Shown piece by piece: positions 1 through 9,190 of a stretch of 64,000 bases of DNA. The DNA comes from Pyrodictiaceae archaeon (GTDB lineage: Archaea; Thermoproteota; Thermoprotei_A; Sulfolobales; Pyrodictiaceae): NCBI GenBank assembly GCA_027036135.1, contig JALVSY010000007.1, forward strand, positions 190,880-254,879. The letters are read 5' to 3'. The notes under the pieces are model-generated. The model ran no database searches. It saw nothing but the letters and a program-made list of their open reading frames with translations, and had not been told where the DNA came from. Position numbers and translations under genes: made by a program. Position 1 is the stretch's first letter, and the number at the start of each line of letters is the position of its first letter.

Positions 1-302
1 TCCACGACGTCCTCGACACCGAACTCGCCTACCACGAACCTGGGTGCGTCTCTCCTCATTATCGTCTCTACACGTGTATTGTTGAGACGCTCTGCTAAGT
101 CCCCCTTCTCATAGCCCTCGAGTATCTCGCCTAGCATGCGCCTTATCGATAGTATGCCGCTTAGGCAGCCCCGCTTATCTACCACGACAGCGTGTCTTAC
201 ACCTCGCTGGTCGAGGGCAACCATTGTTTCTAGTAGGCTCTGGCCCTCCTCGAGGATAACGGGTGGCGGGTAATGGCCTATTAGTACTAGTCTGCGTGAC
301 AA
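1..302 (-). CDS. CBS-domain protein, C-terminus cut by window edge
   Basis: Not in the ORF track. The reverse strand reads without stops from a TTG at 302 to the window edge. The product starts MSRRLVLIGHYPPP and contains a CBS-type core ('VRHAVVVDKRGCLSGILSI', then 'VETIMRRDAPRFV'), the usual alternation of one CBS repeat and the entry to a second. CBS pairs bind adenine nucleotides and regulate attached or partner proteins; what this one regulates is not visible. The TTG is chosen because it is the only start after the in-frame TAG 24 bases upstream, and GGAGG lies 12 bases before it. A TATA-like TTATTTTAG sits about 45 bases upstream. Fold confidence is good, function unknown. Confidence 0.7.
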   Translation of the reverse strand, partial: MSRRLVLIGHYPPPVILEEGQSLLETMVALDQRGVRHAVVVDKRGCLSGILSIRRMLGEILEGYEKGDLAERLNNTRVETIMRRDAPRFVVGEFGVEDVV

Positions 303-378
303 GGCTACTTTGCGCCTCCACGCCTATTGAGGCAGCAAAGTAGGGGCCTAAAATAACCCACTCCTATCCCACGCGGCT

Positions 379-3300
379 CTATAATGGGAGTAACTGGTGG
401 GCTTCCTCTCTTGTTAGCCCGCTCTCCGGGCTCGTCAGCGCTCTTGCTAGCTCGGCTAGGACGTGGTCTAGTACCTGCTGGTAGTCAACGGTTCCCTCCT
501 CTATCTTGTCCATGGTCTCTTGTAGCTTCCTAGTAACCTCTTCCGATACTAGGCTCGGGAATCTCCGCATCAAGAAGTTGTAGACACCTATACCCCTCTT
601 CGTGGCCACCATTTTACTAGCCCTCCCCGAGGAGACCACGTAGCCGCGCTTCATCAGCGTCTCTATGATCTTTGCATAGGTACTTGGCCTGCCAATACCC
701 CTCTCCTTCATCAACCGTACCACGTCTGCCTGGGAGAGTAGCTGGACCGGGCTCCAGACAATTGCTCGTAGCCCCGCTGGCTCGTACTCTGCCTTTACTA
801 GGGGCTTCTCGGGCCTCAGCACCGGGTATATGTCTAGCCAGGCCTTGTCCACTATCTCGACAACCTTCTCCATTTCCTTGACCAGCTTCTTTGGCTCCTC
901 GCCCGGGACACGGGCCTCGACTAGTACCTCTGCTCTCTGCTTCCTCACCCTAGCTGGCTTCATCTGGCTAGCTATGAAGCGGCGGAATATGAGGTCATAG
1001 AGCCTATAGTGACGATTACTCAGTGGTCTGGCTAGCTGGAGTGCTCCCTCCTCTACTAGGCGTCTCAGTGTCTCAGTATCAATTGGCCTAGTTGGCCTTA
1101 TTGCTTCGTGGGCTCCCCCGGTGCCCCAGTGGCGCGGGTAGAAGAGCTTCTCTAGGGCCTCGTCTCCGTAGCGGTAGCGGAGGTACTCGCGTGCAACAGC
1201 TATGCCAGCGTCACTTATCCTCGTGCTATCGGTTCGGTGATAGGTTATCAGACCCAGCTCGAAGAGATCCTGAGCGAGCCTCATCGCCTCGGGGGCTGGT
1301 ATCCCGAGCCTCGATGCAGCCTCCGCTAGTAGCGCATCCGTGGTAAAGGGAGGCAGTGGTTTGAGCTCCTCCTCATACTCCTCCAGCTTAGTGACAGTGG
1401 CTCTTATCCCGCCCTGCTCCTTGAGAGCCTTAGTGACCTCTATGATCGCTTTCCTCTTGGCTCGGCGCCTCTCATTAAGCTCCTCGAGCCTCTCCAACGC
1501 ATTATAGTCTCTTAGTACCTGGTCTAGGAGCTTCTTTGACTCCTCTAGCTCTCTCCGTAGCCTCTCGCTTATCTCGTCGCCCCGTAGCTCGAGTACTAGC
1601 TCACCCTCGCCCGTCACCGGTCTTAGGCGTACACGGAACAATGGTATCCTTAGATAGATGTTACCGAGGGTGTGCTCAACTATCCACCCGAGCACGGGGG
1701 TTTGGACGCGGCCAGCGCTTAGGTTGTAGTTCGGTCTCCGGCACTCCTCCCTCATGTGAGCTAGTCTCTCGAGCGCGTTCATCATCGCCATGCTGTTCTT
1801 TAGCTTCCTTACGGCGTGGCGGTGCTTAGCCAGTATGCCCCACTCGCAGAACCATGGCCAGAACTTTGTCCAGAGCACGGGGGATAGCGTGAACCCTATC
1901 CAGCGATCCTCTACTCTCCGGACTATCTGTGCCTCGACGAGTCTCTCGTAGAAGGGTCTCGCGTTATGGATTGCCTCTAGTATCGCCTTCCTCGTTATCT
2001 CGTGGAACTCTACCCTCACAATACTCTTGGCTGCTGGCCTGACGAGGCTTGCTAGATCCCAGCCTATCTTCTCTCCCTCGGTGTCAGGGTCCGTGCCTAT
2101 CATTACAACATCTACTTCGCTAGCTATGTCGCGGAGCGCCTCCACGATGTCCCAGCTATTCTTTACAAGCGGTGAGCCGCAGACGGGGCAGCGTAGCTCA
2201 CCCTCGCTTGTCACCGGGTTATACTTGGTTGGGTCAACTACCCATTGGTGGCCACAGGCTAGGCAGCGAGCAAGAGGGGCATAGACGGGTAGATAGCGTC
2301 TCTCCCCTTTCGGGGCAACTAGGACTCCATGGATGTTGCGGGCTGTTCTCCACTCGTAGCCCTTCACGCTATTCTCTAGGACATCTAGGAGCCATGTAGG
2401 CTCTATTCTCTCGGAGGGCGTGGCTGGCTTTACTAGGTCGTAGACGTGGCCCCCACTAGCAGCTATTAGGAGTACGTAGTCTCCGGTGGATACCTCGTAG
2501 ACGCGGAGCGGGCCTATTTGCCGAGAGGATGGTTTCCCGAAGAAGTTCGCTATTGTCCTAGCCTTGTTCGGGCTCTCAACTATGAGCAGTGCTGTCTTGA
2601 CTAGTTCCATGAACTCTGGCTTTATCCTTCCCTCGAGTATGTCTCTTACGCGGCGCCGATCCTCATCTATTTCGCGCAGGATCTTGGCTAGGTCTAGTTC
2701 TTCGAAGCGGTGCCACTCAGCCTCTATTAGCCACCTAGTCCTCTTCATTAACCCGTTTAGGAGGCGCTGGTCATCAGCTATCACGACGCTGAGGCCCTTG
2801 GTTATGCCTCCTGCGAAGAGGCGGCTCGTCCTACCCGAGGCCTGGATATAGGTAGCGACGTCGGGGACGAGTATGTAGGCCTTGCCCTCGGCTCGTACAA
2901 CAGCTATGTCTTCTGCCTGCTCTAGCGCCTCCCATACGTCTTCGCGGCGGAGTGTCTCGCGCATCCACTCGAGGGCTTGCTGGAACTCCTTGGCATAATT
3001 TGTTATTATTTGGCCGCTTCTCAGCTCCTCCGCTATCTTCATCAATGCTGCCTGGCTTATCTTGCGCACAATGTTGCGCAGCCTCGCTAGGAGGAACTGG
3101 GCTCTCTCCTGTACATCCCTCGGGCCATGCTCTACGAGCACGCTTAGGGCCCGCAGAATGCTGACAGGGTGGGGCTCCTCGAATCGTGCACTGAACTTTA
3201 GCCGGGGCACACCAGCGAATACAGCGTAGCGAATCCTTTCCGGAAGGTCTAGGCCGCGGACAGCAACACCGTAGTATATCGCTACGCCTACTAGGATCTC

Positions 3301-4638
3301 TGTCTCACCGCTCCTAAACCGGTCAAGCGCTACCTGGTTACGCGAGGTAAAGGCCTCCGCTGCTACACCGTTGTTCCTAAGGTACTCTGCTAGCTGCTCA
3401 GCGTACTCAGCACCCTTGTCAAGGGGTACATATACTAGGCCTCCGCCACCAAGCCTCTTGACAAGCTCTAGCACCTTGGCTTCCATGCCCTCGGAGCCGG
3501 GGTACGTGTAGGCATCAACAATGTTCCTTATCGTCTCCGTGGAGGCTCCCGCCTGGAACCCCATTAGGGCCTGGAACAGCCTCACCCTACTCCCACGAGG
3601 CCTCCCAGTAGCGCTACTAACTACAAGAACTGCTGCCCTGCGGCGAGTTCTCTCTATCCGCTTCTGGACCTCCTCGAGCCTCTTATAGAGCGGGGCTAGT
3701 GCCTCTTCGAAGACGCGTTGCCTCAGCCTCCTGACCTCTTCCGCTGTTACTCGTTGGCCTCGCTTGCGGAGCTTCTCCCGTAGCCTTGCTAGGCGTTGCT
3801 CGAAGAGCTTCTGTGCCCGCTGTGCCTCGTAGATTACTTGGCGCTGTAGGCGGAGTAGCTCCCAGCCAGCCTCTATGGCCTTGTCATCGAAGCCCGTGAG
3901 GCGGAGGACTGCGTCAACACTCTTACCGCTCTTGAGCACGGCGTCAACATCGTCTACGAAGAGGAATCGGAACCACTTGTTCCAGTTCTCCCTGTAGCTG
4001 AGTATCTTGTCTATGTTGCGGAGCATGAACTGGCTAGTAGTTATCAGTATATCGAAGTCCCCTGCCTCGAGCCTCTCCAGGTACTGGCGGCGAAGCTTAT
4101 GGGACAACCGGCTATGGAAAGCTATTATCCTCGCCGGTACACCCGCTGCATCAGCTATCTTGAGTGCACGCTCCTCAACCATTCTCACGAGCGGCGTTGT
4201 CGGCACAACTATGTAGCTCTTCTCCCCCTTGCTGGCAAAGTACACTGCCATCAATACGCCGAAAGTGGTCTTACCCACACCAGTCGGCGCTATTACAGCA
4301 AAGCTCTTCCCCTTCAGAACCCTCTTAACCCATGCTCTCTGCGCGCTCCAGAGCCGGCTTCCCGTGGCTTTCTCGAAGAAAGCCTCTACCTGGGCTGCCT
4401 CCCTCTCTATACGCGCATAGTAGTCCAGGGGGCTACCCTTGCGGAGCCTCCCCTGCTTACGCAGAACCTCGGCCACGTCAAGGACCGATTCGGCTGCGAC
4501 TTCTTCCTCGAGGCAGCGGGGACAGGGGAGCCCGCGGTGAAGCCTGTCATCGCCCGCGGGCCCGCCGCAGTTAGGGCATGAGTAGAAGTAGACTCCTCGA
4601 GCTAGCTCGCTGCTCGCCGTTTTACTGGCTTGAGCCAA
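379..4638 (-). CDS. rgy: Reverse gyrase
   Basis: Introduces positive supercoils using ATP; the hallmark enzyme of hyperthermophiles. Visible parts: N-terminal zinc finger (C21, C24, C39, C42), SF2 helicase half with Walker A 'APTGVGKT' (117-124), DDVD box (229-232) and motif VI-like 'QASGRTSRL' (~599), then topoisomerase IA half with Toprim E688 in 'LLIVESPNKA', 'DPDTEG' (850-855), a second zinc finger inside Toprim (C792, C795, C817, C820) and the catalytic Tyr1133 in 'GLITYHRTDS'. At 1419 residues it is longer than many reverse gyrases. Extra length lies in charged helical stretches at about 255-335, 935-970 and 1035-1078. Start is TTG at 4638; the ribosome site is weak. Divergent from thi4 across 188 bases. 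Confidence 0.97.
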   Translation of the reverse strand: MAQASKTASSELARGVYFYSCPNCGGPAGDDRLHRGLPCPRCLEEEVAAESVLDVAEVLRKQGRLRKGSPLDYYARIEREAAQVEAFFEKATGSRLWSAQRAWVKRVLKGKSFAVIAPTGVGKTTFGVLMAVYFASKGEKSYIVVPTTPLVRMVEERALKIADAAGVPARIIAFHSRLSHKLRRQYLERLEAGDFDILITTSQFMLRNIDKILSYRENWNKWFRFLFVDDVDAVLKSGKSVDAVLRLTGFDDKAIEAGWELLRLQRQVIYEAQRAQKLFEQRLARLREKLRKRGQRVTAEEVRRLRQRVFEEALAPLYKRLEEVQKRIERTRRRAAVLVVSSATGRPRGSRVRLFQALMGFQAGASTETIRNIVDAYTYPGSEGMEAKVLELVKRLGGGGLVYVPLDKGAEYAEQLAEYLRNNGVAAEAFTSRNQVALDRFRSGETEILVGVAIYYGVAVRGLDLPERIRYAVFAGVPRLKFSARFEEPHPVSILRALSVLVEHGPRDVQERAQFLLARLRNIVRKISQAALMKIAEELRSGQIITNYAKEFQQALEWMRETLRREDVWEALEQAEDIAVVRAEGKAYILVPDVATYIQASGRTSRLFAGGITKGLSVVIADDQRLLNGLMKRTRWLIEAEWHRFEELDLAKILREIDEDRRRVRDILEGRIKPEFMELVKTALLIVESPNKARTIANFFGKPSSRQIGPLRVYEVSTGDYVLLIAASGGHVYDLVKPATPSERIEPTWLLDVLENSVKGYEWRTARNIHGVLVAPKGERRYLPVYAPLARCLACGHQWVVDPTKYNPVTSEGELRCPVCGSPLVKNSWDIVEALRDIASEVDVVMIGTDPDTEGEKIGWDLASLVRPAAKSIVRVEFHEITRKAILEAIHNARPFYERLVEAQIVRRVEDRWIGFTLSPVLWTKFWPWFCEWGILAKHRHAVRKLKNSMAMMNALERLAHMREECRRPNYNLSAGRVQTPVLGWIVEHTLGNIYLRIPLFRVRLRPVTGEGELVLELRGDEISERLRRELEESKKLLDQVLRDYNALERLEELNERRRAKRKAIIEVTKALKEQGGIRATVTKLEEYEEELKPLPPFTTDALLAEAASRLGIPAPEAMRLAQDLFELGLITYHRTDSTRISDAGIAVAREYLRYRYGDEALEKLFYPRHWGTGGAHEAIRPTRPIDTETLRRLVEEGALQLARPLSNRHYRLYDLIFRRFIASQMKPARVRKQRAEVLVEARVPGEEPKKLVKEMEKVVEIVDKAWLDIYPVLRPEKPLVKAEYEPAGLRAIVWSPVQLLSQADVVRLMKERGIGRPSTYAKIIETLMKRGYVVSSGRASKMVATKRGIGVYNFLMRRFPSLVSEEVTRKLQETMDKIEEGTVDYQQVLDHVLAELARALTSPESGLTREEAHQLLPL

Positions 4639-4826
4639 GGCCTATGCCAGTCCCCCGAGTCACGGGTATAGAGAAGCTAGTACAGCGTTCCGGTTAAAGG
4701 ATTAGGGCTGGCCAAGGCACCCCCTAGATAAGCTTTGATGAAACACTATATGATAACCAGATTATAATTCTAAAGATAACCCTTATACAGAGCTGGGGTA
4801 ACATAGACATCTGGAGGACACGCGTA

Positions 4827-5663
4827 ATGCATGCCTCTCAGTGGTACCCGGGCTACATCGAGAAGTACCGAGAAGCAGAGCTAGCAAGGGAGCTGCTGAG
4901 AGCAGCGCTAAGAAAGCTAGAAGAATTGCTTGACAACGACGTAGTCATCGTAGGGGCCGGGCCTGCTGGCCTAACACTCTCATGGCTCCTCGCAAGTAAG
5001 GGGCTCCGAGTAACAGTTGTGGAGCAAACACTCGGCTTAGGAGGAGGAATGCGTGGAGGAGCCGCCCTCCTACCAGCCGGGCTAGTAGAGGAGGGAGAGG
5101 CTGCAAACCTGCTCAGAGAGGCTGGCGTGGAGCTGAGGGAGACAAGGCTTCGTGGAATCTATGCTATTGACCCCGTGGAGGCTGCTACGAAGCTAGCAGC
5201 TAGAGCGATTAGTGCTGGTGCGAGATTCCTCGTGGGTATCTACGTCGAGGACTTGATCATCCGGGGACATGGTGCAAGGAGACAAGTGGATGGCGTAGTC
5301 GTTAATCTCCGCCCCGTGGTTGAGGCTGGATGGCACGTCGATCCCTGGTTCATAGAGGCGCGAGCAACTGTTGACGCGACCGGGCATGATGCTTGGCTCG
5401 TGAAGCTCCTTGAGAAGAGAGTTCCCGGCTCCGTGAAGCCCAAGGGTATGAGTAGCCTTGATGTATGGCGTGGTGAGAGGCTCGTCGTTGAGAAGACAGG
5501 GGAGGTATTTCCCGGGCTCTACCTCGCTGGGATGAGCGTTGCCGAGACCCATAACCTGCCGCGAGTGGGGCCCGTTTTTGGCGGGATGATTGCCTCGGCT
5601 ATCCGTCTCGCAGAGATTCTCGAGAAGAGACTCATGGACAGGGAGGCGGAGATCCATGGCTAA
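4827..5663 (+). CDS. thi4: Thiazole synthase Thi4 (ADP-thiazole synthase, sulfide-using type)
   Basis: Makes the ADP-thiazole moiety of thiamine from NAD, glycine and a sulfur donor. FAD/NAD-binding Rossmann motif 'VIVGAGPAGL' near residue 41, then 'GLGGGMRGG', and C-terminal 'GPVFGGM'; 278 residues, normal for archaeal Thi4. The position that I recall as the sacrificed cysteine of yeast Thi4 is His170 here ('GWHVDP'), the state known for archaeal enzymes that use free sulfide catalytically rather than suicide chemistry. GGAGG lies 10 bases before the ATG at 4827. The stop overlaps thiC by 8 bases, so the two are translationally coupled in one thiamine operon. Confidence 0.9.
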   Translation: MHASQWYPGYIEKYREAELARELLRAALRKLEELLDNDVVIVGAGPAGLTLSWLLASKGLRVTVVEQTLGLGGGMRGGAALLPAGLVEEGEAANLLREAGVELRETRLRGIYAIDPVEAATKLAARAISAGARFLVGIYVEDLIIRGHGARRQVDGVVVNLRPVVEAGWHVDPWFIEARATVDATGHDAWLVKLLEKRVPGSVKPKGMSSLDVWRGERLVVEKTGEVFPGLYLAGMSVAETHNLPRVGPVFGGMIASAIRLAEILEKRLMDREAEIHG

Positions 5664-7008
5664 GACTGTTGTCCTTGCTGCTCGGAGCGGCTCGGTTACC
5701 GACGAGATGAGGGAGGTTGCTCGGGTAGAGAGGGTGAGTCCGGAGAAGCTTAGGGACCGCATAGCATCTGGGAGAGTTGTGCTGCTTAGGAATACTAGGC
5801 GCAGCAGTGTCAGGGTAGCTGCTGTGGGTGAGGGGCTTAGTACCAAGGTCAACGTGAACATAGGCACGAGTGGGACCGTGGTGGATCTTGAGATGGAGCG
5901 GGAGAAGGCCCGTATAGCTGTGAGGTATGGCGCGGATAGCGTCATGGATCTGAGCATTGGAGGGCCACTGGACGAGATAAGACGCGTGCTGATGAAGGAG
6001 GCTGAGCCACTGCCTCTGGGCACGGTGCCTACCTACCAGGCCTGGGTAGAGGGCGTTAGGAAGTACAATGGTGTCTCTATGCCGGGTGACTGGTTCATAA
6101 AGGTTGTTGAGAGGCATCTACGTGACGGAGTAGACTTCATGACAATACATGCTGCTCTTAGCAAGGAGCTCGTGGAAAAGGTTGTGAGGAGCAAACGCGT
6201 GATGCCCATCATTAGTCGTGGAGGGGCTCTCTTAGCGGCGTGGATGCTTGAGAACAGGGAGGAGAACCCGTATAGGCAGCACTGGGACTACTTGCTCGAG
6301 TTATTCGCCGAGCACGACGCCGTTATCAGTATTGGTGACGCGCTTCGCCCAGGCACTATAGCTGATCAGCACGACGAGTTCCAGGTAGCAGAGCTAGTAG
6401 AGGCCGCTAGGCTGGTAAAGAGCGCGCGGGAACACGGCGTCCAGGTAATAGTTGAGGGGCCTGGCCACATGACCCTAGACCAGGTAGTGGCCGATGTGCG
6501 GCTAATGAAGAGTCTGACCAATGGTGCACCATATTATGTCCTTGGGCCACTCGTAACGGATACCGCGATGGGCTATGACCACATAGCAGCAGCGATAGGC
6601 GGTGCGCTAGCAGCAGCTGCTGGAGCAGATTTCCTATGCTACCTGACACCAGCTGAGCACCTAAGCCTACCGAGCCCGGAGCAGGTAAAGGAGGGACTCA
6701 TAGCGGCTAAGATAGCTGCGCACGCAGCTGACCTAGTGAAGCTAGGCCCGCGAGCAGCCAGGAGGGACATAGAGCTAAGCCTACTAAGGGCAAAGCTGCG
6801 ATGGAACGAGATGTTCAGGTACGCACCTGACCCAGAGAAGGCTAAGAAGATATACACCCAGTTCGGTACAGGCACCGAGGCCTGCAATATGTGTGGACAG
6901 TACTGCGCCTGCCTAATACTATCAAAGTATACACGTAGTAGGAGAGAACCCAGCACCGAGGAACTATTGGAGCGCTTCACGCGGAGCCACAATAACGCTT
7001 TTCCGTAG
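5656..7008 (+). CDS. thiC: Phosphomethylpyrimidine synthase ThiC
   Basis: Radical SAM enzyme converting aminoimidazole ribotide to HMP-phosphate, the pyrimidine half of thiamine. Hallmarks: 'VNVNIGTSG', 'DLSIGG', 'IISRGGALLAAWM', 'EGPGHMTLDQV', 'GPLVTDTAMGYDHI' and a C-terminal cysteine cluster 'CNMCGQYCAC'. The ORF track begins at 5590, but the ATG at 5656 (MAKTVVLAARSG) follows GGGAGG by a normal spacing and gives 450 residues, fitting short archaeal ThiC. It overlaps the thi4 stop by 8 bases. The cysteine motif has its third Cys one residue closer than the textbook CX2CX4C, with another Cys two residues on, so which three bind the cluster is uncertain. Confidence 0.93.
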   Translation: MAKTVVLAARSGSVTDEMREVARVERVSPEKLRDRIASGRVVLLRNTRRSSVRVAAVGEGLSTKVNVNIGTSGTVVDLEMEREKARIAVRYGADSVMDLSIGGPLDEIRRVLMKEAEPLPLGTVPTYQAWVEGVRKYNGVSMPGDWFIKVVERHLRDGVDFMTIHAALSKELVEKVVRSKRVMPIISRGGALLAAWMLENREENPYRQHWDYLLELFAEHDAVISIGDALRPGTIADQHDEFQVAELVEAARLVKSAREHGVQVIVEGPGHMTLDQVVADVRLMKSLTNGAPYYVLGPLVTDTAMGYDHIAAAIGGALAAAAGADFLCYLTPAEHLSLPSPEQVKEGLIAAKIAAHAADLVKLGPRAARRDIELSLLRAKLRWNEMFRYAPDPEKAKKIYTQFGTGTEACNMCGQYCACLILSKYTRSRREPSTEELLERFTRSHNNAFP

Positions 7009-7052
7009 TCCCCCTTCCCAGCTCATTGCGTGGCAGCGTATAGGTACAAGTC

Positions 7053-7439
7053 CTATCTACATGAGTAAGGTGGAACCCCATACCTCTTGGCAAGCCGTGC
7101 TAACTCCTTGTCAAACGTCACTAAGGGGGCACCAAGCCTCATGGCCACGTGGAGGATTAGGAGATCCTCATAGCGCCTCGGGTCACGGATAGCGAACCAG
7201 GCATCATCCCTTGTCACCGATTCATATATGAACCTAGGTTCGCCGAGAACGTAGGCAGTTATTGCCTGTGCTCGTGCAGCTCCATGACTCCTCCGGGTAC
7301 TCCACACAAGCTCGTGGACAACTATAGACGGTACAATAACCGCGTCCATGCACTCTACGAGCCGCCGCGCCTCCTCGTGGCCCGGCTCATCCTCGAGTAG
7401 CAAAGCCCTCATGAAACTCGTGTCAACAACTACTGGCAA
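7053..7439 (-). CDS. PIN-domain ribonuclease, VapC-like, without visible antitoxin
   Basis: 128 residues with the PIN acidic set: D6 in 'VVVDTSF', Glu in 'VVHELVW', Asp in 'YEDLLILH' and Asp in 'VTFDKEL'. VapC toxins are Mg-dependent RNases cleaving tRNA or rRNA, normally paired with a small VapB encoded just upstream. On this strand the upstream gene is MscS, 28 bases away, and no small antitoxin ORF fits between. It is therefore an orphan PIN gene, either a solitary RNase or a toxin whose antitoxin was lost. It converges with thiC. Fold assignment is firm, biological role open. Confidence 0.8.
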   Translation of the reverse strand: MPVVVDTSFMRALLLEDEPGHEEARRLVECMDAVIVPSIVVHELVWSTRRSHGAARAQAITAYVLGEPRFIYESVTRDDAWFAIRDPRRYEDLLILHVAMRLGAPLVTFDKELARLAKRYGVPPYSCR

Positions 7440-7467
7440 GAGGTCTAGGCGCCTCCCCCCTCTGGGG

Positions 7468-8292
7468 CTATTTCTTGGAAACCCTTAGGGGTGGGACATC
7501 CTTTACGTGTAGATCCAGCTGCGGGAACGGTATCTCTATCCCAGCCCTATCCAACTCCTCCTTGAGCCGTGTTTGTAGCTCTACCTTTGTCCGGAACCAT
7601 ACTGGTGGAGGTGCCCAGCACCGCATAGTGAAGACTATCGCTGAGTCCCCGTAGTCCTGGACGAAGACCTCGGGCGCGGGGTTTACTAGGCAGAATGGAT
7701 GCTCATCCATGAGTCTGCGAAGCACTTCTAGCGCCTTCCCTATGTCCGTATCGTAGCTTAGCCCTATCCTTATCTCTACGCGGCGTGCGCGCGTACGATA
7801 ATAATTAGTTATGATGCTTGTGAATACCTTGGAGTTAGGTATACGGACTATTGTCCCGTCCCATGTACGGACCTTGGTGGAGAACACGTTTATGTCAGAG
7901 ACTATCCCTTCAACTCCCTCAAGCGAGACAGGGTCACCTATTCTCAGAGGCTGCTCCATGAGGAGAAACATGCCACTTATTAAGTTAGATACTGCCTGTT
8001 GAGACGCGAAACCAATCACTATACCAGCTATACCGCCAGCGACTATTAGTCCTGACAAGTTTATTCCGAGAGGATAAAGAGCGGCAACACCGCCAGCAAA
8101 TACTATGCTGTAGAACACGATGTTCTCTATAGGCTTGTACATATATTCGGGTAGCCTACCCTTCAAGCTTCTACGCATGAGGCGCCGAATGAGGAGGGCG
8201 AAGAGGATACTTGCCACAAGTACAGCTATGGCAAGAGCTATTGATGTAAGCCTTGTCTTAATCCCCTTGATAACCGCCTCGTTTATCCTCAA
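7468..8292 (-). CDS. Small-conductance mechanosensitive channel, MscS family
   Basis: Membrane tension-gated channel that releases solutes on osmotic downshift. 274 residues: TM helices at about 15-36, 50-70 and 74-98, the last being the pore helix with the Gly/Ala pattern 'GGIAGIVIGFASQQAVSN', then the beta domain 'GDPVSLEGVEGIV' and 'VRIPNSKVFTSIITNYYR', and a C-terminal alpha/beta domain ending in a lysine-rich tail. Start TTG at 8292 with GGTGA overlapping the stop of the upstream DUF432-like gene 8 bases away, so both are one transcriptional unit. Family confidence is high. Confidence 0.9.
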   Translation of the reverse strand: MRINEAVIKGIKTRLTSIALAIAVLVASILFALLIRRLMRRSLKGRLPEYMYKPIENIVFYSIVFAGGVAALYPLGINLSGLIVAGGIAGIVIGFASQQAVSNLISGMFLLMEQPLRIGDPVSLEGVEGIVSDINVFSTKVRTWDGTIVRIPNSKVFTSIITNYYRTRARRVEIRIGLSYDTDIGKALEVLRRLMDEHPFCLVNPAPEVFVQDYGDSAIVFTMRCWAPPPVWFRTKVELQTRLKEELDRAGIEIPFPQLDLHVKDVPPLRVSKK

Positions 8293-8300
8293 CGCTTAGC

Positions 8301-9017
8301 TCACCCAGTCGATATAGGGGTTATGAATGCTGGCAGAGCCACAGCCAATCTCAGCTTCCTGAAATGCCCCCAAGCCTCTACGAGCCCCTCACGTGGTGGG
8401 CTATCGCTCAGCCTAGCAGTAATATGATGGGGCTCTCTCTTAGCAATAAGCACGGGATAATAGACCTGGTTTTTCTCGTCGAGATAGAAGCGGGCAAGAG
8501 CCACATTGAATCCTACACCCGGTACTACTCCCTTGACACCGCCAATATCTATACGTATAATGGCTAAGCCTCGCGGCTCTAGCTCGTCTAAACGCATCAC
8601 CGTCCTTGTTGGATGATAACGACATACTGTTCCATCAACTATGCTACCGACAAGCGTGTACTTTACGCGGAAGGGCGACACATAGCCAAGGACTGTTTCA
8701 TCGACATGTATTACTAGCTCGTAGGGAGCTAGGGCCCAAATACTAATAGTCCTTTCACCGATGACTATGGGTTCACTGAACTCGAGATAGATGCAGCCTG
8801 AGAGCATCTGGGGCCTGTGAATAGGTGGTACCGGATCCACATAGACCACGTCATTGTCTACTAAGCGAGACTTGCCACAGCCATAAGGGTCGCAGTACTC
8901 TATGAGCCCGGAGCCACTATACTCTATACTCGCAAGCCCATACCTAAGCGACTCGCCGCGCCTAAGCATAGCGAAGTGTTGCTCCATAACAGCCGAACCC
9001 TGCTCTTCTCTAGACAT
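8301..9017 (-). CDS. DUF432-like archaeal protein, partner of MscS
   Basis: 238 residues, no signal peptide or TM segment, rich in beta-strand-like sequence ('SGCIYLEFSEPIVIGERTISIWALAPYELVI'-type region split by loops) with conserved-looking Cys/Gly turn 'YCDPYGCGKSR'. From memory this resembles archaeal DUF432 proteins, which are often encoded next to MscS channels; I could not verify by search. The gene ends 8 bases before the MscS start and its stop overlaps the MscS ribosome site, implying co-translation and a possible cytoplasmic regulatory role on the channel. The ATG at 9017 lacks a clear Shine-Dalgarno; Met11 is an alternative start. Confidence 0.6.
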   Translation of the reverse strand: MSREEQGSAVMEQHFAMLRRGESLRYGLASIEYSGSGLIEYCDPYGCGKSRLVDNDVVYVDPVPPIHRPQMLSGCIYLEFSEPIVIGERTISIWALAPYELVIHVDETVLGYVSPFRVKYTLVGSIVDGTVCRYHPTRTVMRLDELEPRGLAIIRIDIGGVKGVVPGVGFNVALARFYLDEKNQVYYPVLIAKREPHHITARLSDSPPREGLVEAWGHFRKLRLAVALPAFITPISTG

Positions 9018-9063
9018 GTATAAGCCTATGCGCCGTGCCCTAGCCGCTTCTTTGCACGGACAC

Positions 9064-9085
9064 CACTAAGTAAAAAGACTTAGTG
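9064..9085. repeat. Perfect inverted repeat upstream of the DUF432-MscS unit
   Basis: CACTAAG, 8-base AT-rich spacer TAAAAAGA, then CTTAGTG. It lies 47-68 bases upstream of the DUF432-like start and overlaps the best TATA-like stretch on that strand (CTTTTTAC). This placement fits an operator; a terminator hairpin for the gene at 9191-11335 is unlikely because transcription of that gene reaches this point only after its stop. Confidence 0.45.
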
Positions 9086-9190
9086 ATATACGCCTAAGAG
9101 GAAGCAGTGCAAGAGGACGGAGCACTGGAAACTCAAGGAGATCGGGCGGAGCAAAAAACAATTAAGAGAATGTGCCGTATTGTAGAAAAA

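Noticed and set aside
4099-4581. 160-residue plus-strand ORF opposite the reverse gyrase N-terminus
   Set aside because: Shadow of rgy; composition and lack of ribosome site fit antisense reading of a GC-rich gene.
5193-6117. Long minus-strand ORFs opposite thi4/thiC
   Set aside because: Antisense to two strongly conserved genes; no family features.
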